From: Marispirochaeta aestuarii
Lineage (GTDB): Bacteria > Spirochaetota > Spirochaetia > JC444 > Marispirochaetaceae
NCBI RefSeq assembly: GCF_002087085.1
Contig: NZ_MWQY01000006.1
Location: 124,001-188,000 of the forward strand
DNA length: 64,000 nt
Reading direction: 5' to 3'
Shown here one piece after another: positions 37,497-47,400 of this stretch (position 1 is its first letter; the number at the start of each line of letters is the position of its first letter). A program made the translations under genes and the position numbers. The notes under the pieces were generated by a model. That model did no database searches. It worked only from the letters and a program-made list of their open reading frames with translations, and was not told the DNA's origin.

Positions 37497-37518
37497 GGAA
37501 TCCCGCTGATCAGATCCT

Positions 37519-38973
37519 TTAACGACGCCAGAAAGAGGGAACCAGCAGGACAAGAACCGTATAAACCTCGAGCCTTCCCACGAGCATGGCAATACTCAGA
37601 ACCCACTTTATGTACGGCTCATAAAAGGCATAGTTCATGGTTGGCCCTACCTTCGCAAAACCGGGACCAATATTCCCCACGGTTACCAGAGCGCTGGAAA
37701 ATGATGTAACCAGATCGTATCCCCCGGTTGAGACGACCGCCGTTGTAACCAGAAGGCACAGCATATAGAGGGTAAAAAAGCCCACGACGGTATAGATAAA
37801 ATCTTTGCGTACCGGCTCACCGTTAATACGTACAACATGTACCCCCTTGTGACGAAAGAGGTACTTCATCTCGTTAACGGCCTGCTTAAAGAGGGTAACG
37901 ATTCGTATTACCTTGATACCCCCTCCGGTTGATCCTGAGCAGCCTCCGATAAACATAAGAAAGAAAAGGATATATTTTGAAAACGCCGGCCACAGGTCGA
38001 AGTCGGCGGTGGCGTATCCCGTTGTCGTAAGAACGGTGGCGGACTGAAATCCGGCATAGCGGAGGCTCTCGGCAAAACCCTGATACACGACCTTATTCAG
38101 AGAAAATGCGAGGATCAGGGTCGATCCGCCGAAGATTGCCAGATAAGCCAGAAACTCGGTATTTTTGATCAGGTCCCGGAACCTGCCCTGAAGGGCCCGA
38201 AAGTAGAGTCCGAAGTTCAGACCCGCGGCCACCATAAAAACGGTAATTACGATATCTATGTAGGCTGAGTTGTAGTGCCCGACGCTGGCAGCTTTAGGAG
38301 AGAACCCCCCCGTTGCCAGGGTACCGAAGGTATGGGTCAGGGCATCGAAGAGGTTCATCCCTCCGAACATCAGGAGGGCCGTTTCCAGAACAGTAAGTCC
38401 AAGGTAGATCAGCCAGAGAATCTTGGCGGTCTCCGCGACTTTGGGGCTGATCTTTTCCAGGGTCGGTCCCGGGGATTCAGCCCGCATCAGCTGGGCTCCG
38501 CCGACGCCCAGAATCGGCAGGATTGCCACCGTCAGTACGACGATTCCCATACCCCCAAGCCAGTGGGTAAGGGAACGCCAGAAAAGCAGGGCCGGAGACA
38601 TGGCTTCAATATCCGTAAGGATCGAAGCCCCGGTGGTGGTGAACCCGGAGATCGTCTCAAAAAAAGCGTCGGTATAAGCGGGAATTTCACCGGAAATAAA
38701 AAACGGAAGCGCCCCTATGGCTGAGGCGGCGAGCCAGCTGAGGGTTACCAGAAGGAAGCCCTCCTTGGCCCGCAGATACCGTCGCCTGTAAGGCCGGGTT
38801 GCAAGATAGACCACCACGCAGACCACAACCGTCGGAACTATCGTATAAAGAAATGCAAGAACCACTTCCGTGTTCTGCCCGTAGATCGCGATACCCAGGG
38901 GAATGAACATAAAAAACGAGACAATCGCGATCAGGGCGGAAAGGATATTGAAGATCAGGCTGTACTGAATCAT
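37519..38973 (-). CDS. trkH: Potassium uptake protein, TrkH-type transmembrane subunit
   Basis: 484 residues with the four-fold repeated helix-pore-helix pattern of Trk/Ktr channels. Pore segments can be seen as GFTTTGAS, ATGGFS, LTTTGYAT and VGNIGPG; the glycines of the K+ selectivity filter are kept. The GGCSGSTGGGIKVIR loop is a strong family signature. The start overlaps the trkA stop by 4 nt (38970-38973), so the two subunits are co-translated. Inner membrane K+ import. Confidence 0.95.
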   Translation of the reverse strand: MIQYSLIFNILSALIAIVSFFMFIPLGIAIYGQNTEVVLAFLYTIVPTVVVCVVVYLATRPYRRRYLRAKEGFLLVTLSWLAASAIGALPFFISGEIPAYTDAFFETISGFTTTGASILTDIEAMSPALLFWRSLTHWLGGMGIVVLTVAILPILGVGGAQLMRAESPGPTLEKISPKVAETAKILWLIYLGLTVLETALLMFGGMNLFDALTHTFGTLATGGFSPKAASVGHYNSAYIDIVITVFMVAAGLNFGLYFRALQGRFRDLIKNTEFLAYLAIFGGSTLILAFSLNKVVYQGFAESLRYAGFQSATVLTTTGYATADFDLWPAFSKYILFFLMFIGGCSGSTGGGIKVIRIVTLFKQAVNEMKYLFRHKGVHVVRINGEPVRKDFIYTVVGFFTLYMLCLLVTTAVVSTGGYDLVTSFSSALVTVGNIGPGFAKVGPTMNYAFYEPYIKWVLSIAMLVGRLEVYTVLVLLVPSFWRR

Positions 38974-40376
38974 TTTCCGGTGATCGCTCCCTCGACCTTC
39001 TTGATATCCTCGGTCCGGGCTATAACGAATACCCGGTCGCTCATCTGAAGCATAAAATCTCCGTGGGGCAGAATATGTTCATCCTGCCGGACCACCAGCA
39101 TTATCAGGCTTTGTTTCGGCAGCCGTATATCCTTGATCGTTTTCCCCGCAATGGGAGACCCTTTTTCGATGGAAAATTCGATTATCTCAAAAAGACTGTC
39201 GGAAATACTGTGAATGCTGCGGACATTTCCCCGGCGAATAATCTTGAGAATACTGTTTACCAGGGCGTTGTTCAGACTTACCACCACATCGATGCCCAGT
39301 TCATGGGCCATGTTTACATATCCCCGGCGCTGCACCAGAGCTATGGTCCGGGAGATACCCAGTTTTTTGGCGTACATGGCGGTAATAATATTGAGTTCCT
39401 GGTTACCGGTGGCCGTGAGCAGCAGGTCGTAGCCCTCGATGTCTCCCTCTTCGAGAATCCCTTCACTGGAGATGTCGGCGTTTGTCACGTGGGCATCGGG
39501 ATAACGCTCGATAAGGGCCTTGCACTTATCATAATCCTGCTCGATAAAATGCAGGACCCGGTTCCGTCTCTTTGGTACAAAACGGTTGAGCATCTTCCTG
39601 AAGATACTGCTTCCTTCATCTGTCGGCTGATAGAGCTGGTCCGCAATATAACGGCTTACCTTGCCCCCTCCCACGATGGCTATCCGATGGATGGGGGTTT
39701 TATGACGTCCGTTTATTTCCAGAATCCTGTCCAGTTCCGCTTCGCTTCCCAGCAGATGAAGCTGATCACCGGCAAAGATTACCGTATCCCCGGAGGGAAT
39801 CATGTATTCGTCGTTACGGTTCATAAGGGCTATCAGAAAGTTACTGTCCGTCTCTGCCCGCATAAGACGCACCGGTTTGCCCACAAATGGGGACTCCTCC
39901 GGGACAATGACATCACAGAGCTGCAGGTCCCCCTGATCAAAGAGCAGAATATTGCTCTTTGCCCCCCGTTCAATGGACCGGAGAATTACCCTGGCGGTTT
40001 CGATTTCAGGATTGACGACATGGTTTATGCCAAAGAGCGGGTTCTCCAGCATTCTGGACGCCGAATAGTCCAGGTTCCGTACCCTGGCTATGGTAACAGG
40101 CCTGGAAAACTCCGCCGCCACCAGACCGCAGGAGATCATGTTGATCTCGTCACTGTCGGTAACCGCAACAAAGAAATCCGCATCCTCGATGCCTGCTTCC
40201 CGCAGAACCGCGGGACTGTTTCCTTCATCGTTTATTACATGACAATCAACAGTGTTGGCCAGTTGCTTAGCCACCGCAAGGGATTTCTCAATCACCGTTA
40301 CCTGCTTGTCCTCACTGACAAGCTGACGGGCAAGATTATACCCGACCCGGCCGCCGCCCAGAATAATAATGTTCAT
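38970..40376 (-). CDS. trkA: Trk potassium transport NAD-binding regulator
   Basis: 468 residues, a tandem of two RCK units as in E. coli TrkA. RCK-N 1 (IIILGGGRVGYNLARQLV, ending in the acidic VIEKS), RCK-C 1 near 140-220, RCK-N 2 (RIAIVGGGKVSRYIADQL) and RCK-C 2 at the end. It binds nucleotides and gates TrkH. First gene of trkA-trkH-AEC. It has almost no leader. Confidence 0.95.
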   Translation of the reverse strand: MNIIILGGGRVGYNLARQLVSEDKQVTVIEKSLAVAKQLANTVDCHVINDEGNSPAVLREAGIEDADFFVAVTDSDEINMISCGLVAAEFSRPVTIARVRNLDYSASRMLENPLFGINHVVNPEIETARVILRSIERGAKSNILLFDQGDLQLCDVIVPEESPFVGKPVRLMRAETDSNFLIALMNRNDEYMIPSGDTVIFAGDQLHLLGSEAELDRILEINGRHKTPIHRIAIVGGGKVSRYIADQLYQPTDEGSSIFRKMLNRFVPKRRNRVLHFIEQDYDKCKALIERYPDAHVTNADISSEGILEEGDIEGYDLLLTATGNQELNIITAMYAKKLGISRTIALVQRRGYVNMAHELGIDVVVSLNNALVNSILKIIRRGNVRSIHSISDSLFEIIEFSIEKGSPIAGKTIKDIRLPKQSLIMLVVRQDEHILPHGDFMLQMSDRVFVIARTEDIKKVEGAITGK

Positions 40377-40384
40377 CGCAGGAT

Positions 40385-40413
40385 ACGGTATGACATCCTC
40401 CCCGACCTGTCAA
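40385..40413 (-). promoter_or_regulatory. trkA promoter, near-leaderless
   Basis: Perfect -35 TTGACA (40413-40408), 17-nt spacer, -10 TACCGT (40390-40385). The -10 ends 8 nt before the trkA ATG, so the message would start with little or no leader, and no RBS is seen. Confidence 0.55.
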
Positions 40414-40539
40414 CTAATTAGCCTGACCAATTTTAAGGTTTTCCTAATGCAGGGTCTTCCACTACGCCGCTGAAACAGGAGATTTGCGGTCAGGATTTCA
40501 ATATAGTATTATTCCTGATAGATAAAGGAGGAAAGTCGT

Positions 40540-42135
40540 ATGTTCAGGTCAGTAAAGATTTCCAGCCGCCTTTTATTCCAGATTGTACTGATTATTGCCC
40601 TCACCGCTGTCATTAATTTTGTGTACATCCAGGGAATCGATCGGGTCCGGGATTTCAGCATAGACAAGGGCGGAGAGATTATGCTCTCGGGACAAAAGGA
40701 CAAACTCCAGGTTGCGACCCACAGCGCCGCTGTGGGGCTGGGAACCCTGCTGAAGGACGTTCCAGCCGCCGACTGGAACAATACAATACGTAATTTTGTC
40801 GAAGATATCCGTTATGAAGATGACAAGTCGGGGTACTTCTTTGTCTACCAGGGAACAGTCAATATCGCGCTGCCTCCCAACAAGGCCCTGGTGGGTACTG
40901 ACCTGAAGGATTCTCAGGACGTTAACGGTATCTATTATGTGCGGAGACTTTCCGAGGCCGCAGCCTCAGGCGGGGACTTCGTGGAATACGTTTTTCCCAA
41001 GCCCGGGGCCGGGGATCAGCCCAAACTGGCCTACGCAGAAAGCATTCCCGGCACTGAGCTCTGGATCGGGACAGGGATCTACGTAGACAACATAGAAGCC
41101 GCCCGCGGAGAGATTGACGCCAGTATTGGGGAGATCGCTGAACGCTGGGTCCGGGGGATACTTTTGGGCCTGGGCCTCGTTATTCTGCTGCTGTTTCTGC
41201 CCTTCAGCTTTTTTCTCTACCGGAGCATCACGAGACCCCTGCGGCTTGCCGTGGAGATAACCGAACGGATAGCCGGCGGAGACCTCCGTCAGGATGTACG
41301 GGACTCCGGACGGGACGAGATCGGCACCCTTCTCTCTTCAATCGGCAGGATGCAGCTCAAGCTCCGGGAAGTCGCAGGCTCCATGAAGGAACTGGCCGAA
41401 CGCCTTGCCCAGGGCAGCGCGGAGATCAATGCTTCCGCCCAGCAGGTCTCCACCGGCAACAGCGAACAGGCCGCATCCACTGAAGAGACAAGCTCTTCCA
41501 TGGAGCAGATGGCATCCACGGTGCAGCAGACATCGGAAAATGCCGGACAGACCGAACGTATAGCCCTGAATGCCCGGGACAACGCCCAGAAAGGCGGAGA
41601 GGCAGTGCAGAAAACAATCTCCGCCATGGAGAATATCCTCTCCCGAACGGAATTAATCGAAGGGATTGCCCGTCAGACCAACATGCTGGCCCTGAATGCC
41701 GCCATTGAAGCGGCCCGGGCGGGAGAAGCCGGAAAAGGTTTTGCCGTGGTGGCAGCGGAGGTTCGAAAGCTCGCGGAGCGTTCCCAGGAGGCCGCGGCGG
41801 TTATAACCCGAATTTCCGGCGAAAGCATGGAGGTGTCCCGGGAGGCAGGCAGGGTATTCAACGAGCTTCTTCCCGGTATTGAAAAGACCGCGGATCTAGT
41901 GCAGGAAATCAGCGCCGCCTCCAGGGAACAATCTTCGGGAATAGATCAGGTAAACAATGCCCTGGCCCAGCTGGACCAGACGGTACAGCAGAACGCGGCC
42001 ATTTCTGAAGAGTTGTCCGCCATGGCACGGGAGTTTTCCGACGGAGCGGAGCACCTGAAACAGACAACGGCATTTTTTGTTCTCGACGGGGAGGGAAACC
42101 GGGAATTTGAAGCACTGCCCGGGGCGGAGGACTAA
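40540..42135 (+). CDS. Methyl-accepting chemotaxis protein with Cache sensor
   Basis: 531 residues. Helix 1 (about 10-28), a single-Cache periplasmic domain ([12 protein letters not shown]..., [13 protein letters not shown]), helix 2 (about 205-228), HAMP ([20 protein letters not shown]), then a signalling coiled coil. The hairpin tip [20 protein letters not shown] is canonical and should contact CheA/CheW. No C-terminal CheR-tethering pentapeptide. RBS AAAGGAGG. Single-Cache ligands are commonly small organic acids, but that is only a family trend. The gene stands alone between trkA and the amino acid ABC operon. Confidence 0.95.
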   Translation: MFRSVKISSRLLFQIVLIIALTAVINFVYIQGIDRVRDFSIDKGGEIMLSGQKDKLQVATHSAAVGLGTLLKDVPAADWNNTIRNFVEDIRYEDDKSGYFFVYQGTVNIALPPNKALVGTDLKDSQDVNGIYYVRRLSEAAASGGDFVEYVFPKPGAGDQPKLAYAESIPGTELWIGTGIYVDNIEAARGEIDASIGEIAERWVRGILLGLGLVILLLFLPFSFFLYRSITRPLRLAVEITERIAGGDLRQDVRDSGRDEIGTLLSSIGRMQLKLREVAGSMKELAERLAQGSAEINASAQQVSTGNSEQAASTEETSSSMEQMASTVQQTSENAGQTERIALNARDNAQKGGEAVQKTISAMENILSRTELIEGIARQTNMLALNAAIEAARAGEAGKGFAVVAAEVRKLAERSQEAAAVITRISGESMEVSREAGRVFNELLPGIEKTADLVQEISAASREQSSGIDQVNNALAQLDQTVQQNAAISEELSAMAREFSDGAEHLKQTTAFFVLDGEGNREFEALPGAED

Positions 42136-42147
42136 ACCGGAATCAGC

Positions 42148-42927
42148 CTATTCAGCCGCCTCCTCGAGCAGCATTTTCCGTAGGAAAAGTTTGATACGGG
42201 GGTGATCGGGATCGCTGAAGAGCTTCTCCGGTGAAGCATCCTCGATAATGCCCCCCTGATCCATGAAAACAACCCGGTCGCAGACGTCCCGGGCAAAGCT
42301 CATCTCGTGGGTTACCACCAGCATGGTCATGTGTTCCCCGGCCAGCTGTTTCAGCACCGCCAGCACCTCGCCCACCAGCTCCGGGTCCAGCGCGCTGGTC
42401 GGTTCGTCGCAGAGCAGAATATCCGGCTTCATGGCCAGTGCCCGGGCAATGGCGACCCGCTGTTTCTGTCCCCCGGAGAGGCGATTCGGATAGGCGTCGG
42501 CCTTGTCCGCAAGCCCTACTTTGGACAGGAGTTCCCGGGCGTAGGGTTCGATTTCGGAACGCCGCAGTCTGTCAACCACCATGGGAGCTTCGATCAGGTT
42601 CTCGATAACGGACTTGTGGGGAAAGAGGTTGAAGTGCTGAAAAACCATTCCGAGCTTCTTGAGCCCGCCTCTGACCTGCTTCTCCGGCAGTTTTACCCTG
42701 TCTCCGTCCTCGACGGCGATTATCCTTTCCCCTTCGATGGCAATCTCTCCACCGTCTATCAGCTCGAGCTGATTTATACAGCGAAGCAGGGTACTCTTTC
42801 CCGACCCCGAAGGACCGATTATGGAGACTACCTCGCCTTTTCGTACCTGGAGGGAGACATCCTTTACCGCGGCGAGTTCGCCGAAATGCTTGGAGACGGA
42901 ACGTATATCCAGATAAAGATCAGTCAT
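42148..42927 (-). CDS. Polar amino acid ABC transporter, ATPase
   Basis: 259 residues. Walker [10 protein letters not shown]-loop [10 protein letters not shown], signature LSGGQKQR, Walker [14 protein letters not shown] and the switch His in [11 protein letters not shown] are all intact. The GlnQ/HisP subtype is clear from the [14 protein letters not shown] stretch. It overlaps the permease gene by 8 nt and completes the binding protein-permease-ATPase order. Confidence 0.95.
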   Translation of the reverse strand: MTDLYLDIRSVSKHFGELAAVKDVSLQVRKGEVVSIIGPSGSGKSTLLRCINQLELIDGGEIAIEGERIIAVEDGDRVKLPEKQVRGGLKKLGMVFQHFNLFPHKSVIENLIEAPMVVDRLRRSEIEPYARELLSKVGLADKADAYPNRLSGGQKQRVAIARALAMKPDILLCDEPTSALDPELVGEVLAVLKQLAGEHMTMLVVTHEMSFARDVCDRVVFMDQGGIIEDASPEKLFSDPDHPRIKLFLRKMLLEEAAE

Positions 42928-43561
42928 AGTAGGCCATCCGTCGCTCCAGGTAGCGGAAAAAGCGAATCACCACCGAAGTCATAAGAAGATAAATCACCGT
43001 TGCCACGGCGAAAGGGATCAGGGTGAAGTCCCGGGTAAAGATCTCCTTGGCGGAGCGCAGGAGCTCTCCCATACCGATAACAACCACCAGGGCGGTGTCC
43101 TTTACCAGAGTGATGGCCTCGTTTGTCGTCGGGGGGAGAACCACCCGGGTAGCCTGGGGCAGAATAATCCGCCTCATGGTCTGCCAGTAGTTCATGTTCA
43201 ATGCCTTCGCCGCTTCATACTGACCGGCACCGATGCTCGAGATTCCGCCCCGGAAGATCTCCATAAAATAGGCGCCGTAATTGAGAACAAAGGTCAGGCC
43301 TGCCGCCATAAAGGGACTTAAGGAAATATTGAAAATCGTCAGCCCGTAGTAGAAAAAAAAGAGCTGCAGCAGCAGTGGTGTCCCCCGGAAGATCCAGCCG
43401 TAGAAGCCCAGAACCCTGTCCAGGCCCCGGGGCCCCGAGACCCTGCCCAGGGCACACAGAACCGCCAGGGGAATGGAAAAGATCAGGGTCACGGCGTATA
43501 TCTGGAGCGTCAGCACACAGCCCCGCAGCAGATGCGCCGTAACCTGAAGAGTATAATCCAA
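42920..43561 (-). CDS. Polar amino acid ABC transporter, permease
   Basis: 213 residues, about five helices, of the HisM/GlnP type. The EAA loop is [22 protein letters not shown] and the N-terminal [20 protein letters not shown] is typical. One permease gene only, so it probably forms a homodimer. It lies 13 nt after the binding protein gene. Confidence 0.94.
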   Translation of the reverse strand: MDYTLQVTAHLLRGCVLTLQIYAVTLIFSIPLAVLCALGRVSGPRGLDRVLGFYGWIFRGTPLLLQLFFFYYGLTIFNISLSPFMAAGLTFVLNYGAYFMEIFRGGISSIGAGQYEAAKALNMNYWQTMRRIILPQATRVVLPPTTNEAITLVKDTALVVVIGMGELLRSAKEIFTRDFTLIPFAVATVIYLLMTSVVIRFFRYLERRMAYYD

Positions 43562-43574
43562 AGCTCAAAGCTCC

Positions 43575-44372
43575 CTATTTCTTGACAATCGCTTCGCCGA
43601 ACCACTTGCGGGAAATTTCATCCGCACTTCCGTCAGCCTTCATCTCGTCAAGAACCTTGTCCAGCTCAGCCTTGAGCTGTGTATCGCTCTTTCGGATTCC
43701 GACACCGTAGGTTTCTGCACCGAAGTCTTCAGCCATGACCTCATAGATGCCGGGTTTCTTGGCGATATAATACCGACCGACTATCTCATCGACCACAACG
43801 GCGTCAGTACGCCCGGCGGCAAGGTCCAGCAGAGCTTCCACGTTGTTGGAATACTTCTTGACCTCTTCGAGACTTGCAGCCACATCGGCGTCACTGTTCA
43901 GCGCGACCTCTGCGGATGATCCCATCTGGAGACCCACAACCTTCCCGGCCAGATCGGCCTTGGAAGAGATACCGGAGCCGGCCTGCAGGATTACAATCTG
44001 CCGGTTGTCCAGGTAGGGTTTGGAAAAATTGATCTTTTCCTGCCGGCTTTCGGTAATGGTCATCCCGTTCCAAACCAGGTCGATATCGCCCTTGTTGAGG
44101 CTCAGGATAACACCGTCCCAGTCCACAGGCTTGAATTCCACATCGACTCCCAGCCGTGAGGCAGCCTCTTTTGCCAGATCGATGTCGAACCCGACAATCT
44201 CGTTGGACTCATCCCGAAAACCCATGGGAGGAAAACTGTCGTCCAGTCCCACAATAAGAACACCCCGTTCCCGGATGGCGTCCAGATCAGTAGACTTTTC
44301 CCCGGATCCGCCGGCGAACACGACAGTGCCGCAGATGAGCAGCAGTAATGCCGACCACAGTACTCGCTTCAT
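43575..44372 (-). CDS. Polar amino acid ABC transporter, periplasmic binding protein
   Basis: 265 residues with a signal peptide (MKRVLWSALLLLICGTVVFAG); no Cys at the cleavage site, so soluble in the periplasm. The SBP family 3 pattern is clear: GFDIDLAKEAASRLGVDVEF, WDGVILSLNKGDIDLVWNGMTIT and a later GRTDAVVVDE. The ligand is a polar amino acid or similar compound. First gene of a complete three-gene ABC operon. Confidence 0.95.
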   Translation of the reverse strand: MKRVLWSALLLLICGTVVFAGGSGEKSTDLDAIRERGVLIVGLDDSFPPMGFRDESNEIVGFDIDLAKEAASRLGVDVEFKPVDWDGVILSLNKGDIDLVWNGMTITESRQEKINFSKPYLDNRQIVILQAGSGISSKADLAGKVVGLQMGSSAEVALNSDADVAASLEEVKKYSNNVEALLDLAAGRTDAVVVDEIVGRYYIAKKPGIYEVMAEDFGAETYGVGIRKSDTQLKAELDKVLDEMKADGSADEISRKWFGEAIVKK

Positions 44373-44397
44373 TGAAAACTCCTGTTAGTAATGATTT

Positions 44398-44419
44398 GCG
44401 GGAAATCCTAAAACTACTC
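44398..44419. repeat. Possible rearranged fragment of the intergenic element
   Basis: GCGGGAAATCCT (44398-44409) equals the head of copy B, and CTAAAACTACTC (44408-44419) equals the inverted tail of copy B with one A missing. The two pieces are fused with opposite orientation. It lies upstream of the binding protein gene. Chance cannot be excluded. Confidence 0.35.
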
Positions 44420-44451
44420 CTTTTAGAAGGTCCCTTATATGACAATATCGG

Positions 44452-47400
44452 TTATACACCCTTAGTGCTGCCGGAGGCAAGGGTGGCGTTTCCGCCCAGA
44501 GGGATGATCTCCTTCATGGAATAAACCAGATCCCGGTAATTTTCCGCCGGTTTACGCCAGGAAAAGATATCCTTTTCCATCCTCTGCCGGGCGGATTCCA
44601 GCGTCTCGGGACTTTCTTCACTGTATATCTGGTGGAAACGCTGCATGGCGTCGTAAAATGCCACGGCAGAATAATCAGAGAAAAGAACACCATTACCCCG
44701 AAGAGTACGTTTCTCCTTTACCATACCGTGGACCGTATCACGAAGCCCTCCGGTTGCCCTGGCACAGACAAAACATCCGCAGGCAAAAGCTTCCAGCTGG
44801 CTGATTCCGCCGGGTTCATGCATGGAGGGCATCAGAAAAAGATCCGCCCCCAGCAGGGGAATACGAACATCCTGAAAGCCGATCCCCACGGATACCTGAC
44901 CCGGGAACCAGTCCTTGAGACTCATCAGTCCCCTGGCGATCTCATCTCCCCGTTCGTCTCCGCCGGCTACAGCCCCTCCGATGATTCCCTGGTACCCCAG
45001 AGTGGTGAAAACACCCTCCGAAGCTTCCAGGAGCAGCTGAAATCCCTTCTGCTCCGTAAGACGGTGAATCATTACAAAGAGGGGCGTGTCCGGATCGACC
45101 TGCAGTCCCCGGGTAAGCTGAAGAAGCAGCTTGATTCGCAGACGTTCAAGCAGGCGCCGGCGCCGGCCCTGTTTCAATGCCTCGATTTCCCCGGGGACCA
45201 GTATCTCGGCGTACTTTTCTTCCAGCTGATTCTTTAGCAGAGGGTCCTTTTCTATGCAGGAATACAGGGCGCCGATATTCTTTTCCAGGAATTTCTCTTC
45301 CTCCAGACGCTGCAGAGCCCTCTTTCTGAAATCGCCTCCCACACCGTTATTAATGCCGGAAACATCATGCAGAATCTTTTCCATCCCGTCCGAGGCTATC
45401 TGAATCTGCTTTGCATAACTCGGGGATACGGTAACGACCTTGTTGGCGCTTCGAATCCCGGCGGCCATGCAGTTTATCTTTACCGCTTCCTGGGGATCTT
45501 CGAATCTCCAGTATTCGTGCCCGGCAAGATTGAAGAGCCGGAACAGATCGTTTCCGGCTTCCCAGCGACGGTAGGCATCGAAATACTGCCATCCCCCGTT
45601 GTGGATAATATGGACCAGACTTGCCCGGTCAAAGACCGGTTGACCCGCATAGCGGGGATCGCTGCGGACAATGGCTGAAAAAATACCTGAGTAGGCATCG
45701 TTGGTAAAGATAACCAGCGGATCAAGAGAAAATTCCCGCACCAGCTCCGCAGCGGCCCGGGACAGGGCTACCCTGCGCCGCAGCCGCTCGGCTCCGGTAA
45801 CCCCGTAGTAGAGCCCGTCGAAAAACTCATGATGTTCGAGCAGGTAGTAGCGGATGCCATCCACCATGGCTGTATGGACCCCGGCCTCATACTCCTGATC
45901 CAGTATCCAGAAGCGTACATTCCTGCCGGTATAGCTTACATTGTAGCGTCTGCAGGCCTGCTCCATCTTCTGAACCGACTTTGCGTCCCCCTGTCGATAG
46001 AGAGGGGTAATAACCACCGCGGATTCCCCCATGTTTGCCAGTTCCCGGGGAAGTTCATAGACTACATTCGCCAGTCCTCCGGATTTTGAGAAGGGATCGG
46101 CTTCGGCGGACAGGAATACCAGACTGCCCCCCCGATAGGAGTACTGCAGATATTCTCCGGTCTCCCTGACGGTGGGATCCGCGTCTTTCCGCATATCCGC
46201 CAGATAGGCCCAGACAGGATTTTCACTGTGGTCGGCTTCATCACGCCAGAGATAATAGAGAAAACGCTTAAGCCCGAGACGCAGGGCCTCGGGATTGTCC
46301 TGCATCAGGGGTGCCAGGGTTTTCGAGATATAGGTCGTAAACTCCCTGTAGCTTCCGGCGTGAGCCTTCATCTCGTTATAAAAGAGAGCAGCGGAAACAG
46401 CCGTCCGACTGCCGGCAGAGCAGAGCCGGTAAATCGACTGCCTGAGCAGCTCGGGATAGACCTTTTTACGCTCCTCCGCGGTGCTTATCCGGCGGAGCAC
46501 CAGAACCTTGTAGCGGTCCGTATGTGGAATGAGCATCTCCACCCGGGAATGACGCAGCTCTGCCCCGGTGTACCAGCCGGACATGCCGGTTACTGCAGAG
46601 TAGATCGGGTCAGAAACATGGTAGTAGGCCTCGTCTTCCAGGGGAAGCCGGGGATCATCAAAACGGATGGATGCATTCTCGTCGCGGTCGGCAAAATTGA
46701 AAGCACCGATAAATCCTACTTCGGAATTGAACCGCAGGGCAGCCGCCACCATGGGGTTTCCGGCCCAGACAAGATATGCCGGCCCTCTGTTGTTCCGGTG
46801 TTCGTTGTACAGCTCGGTGTAGAAATCCACCGTTCCGCGATAGGCCTCGCGTTCAAAATCGTTCCAGTTGACATAGATATTATCCAGGAAGACCTTCCAG
46901 GACTCACCTTCGGCACTTCCTTCAAAATCAAGGATTATGCTGCTCAGGAAGCTGGTCAGCATCACTGCAGCCCTGTACCCCCGCCGGCCGAAGGTATTCA
47001 GAGCCCTGCGTTCATCGTGGTTTCCGAGAATCCCGAGCATCTGGGCCCCGGGAGGCAGGATGGATGGAAAATAGTTCTGGTAAATATGGTATATCTCGCG
47101 AACATCCGTCTTTCCATGGATTATATTCTCGCAGATTTTGAAAAGGGATGAATTGTAGGGTACCGTCCCGGTCCTGGAAAGATACTGTTCCCTTCCCCAG
47201 TAACACTCCGCCAGATTAACGAAATACCTCTTTCCAAGATGCCGAAGCAGCCGATGAACCCTCAGGGAAAGGTAATAGTGAAAGGGGACGGCGATCAGTT
47301 CCGCGCAGGAGGAATCATAATAGCTCGTCGTTACCAGGTGATCATATTCCCTGGTATTGTCGATAATATCCCCTTCCACCAGGGACTCACGACTGCGGTA

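Noticed and set aside
39063-40421. 452-codon open frame on the plus strand
   Set aside because: Antisense to trkA, which has two complete RCK units.
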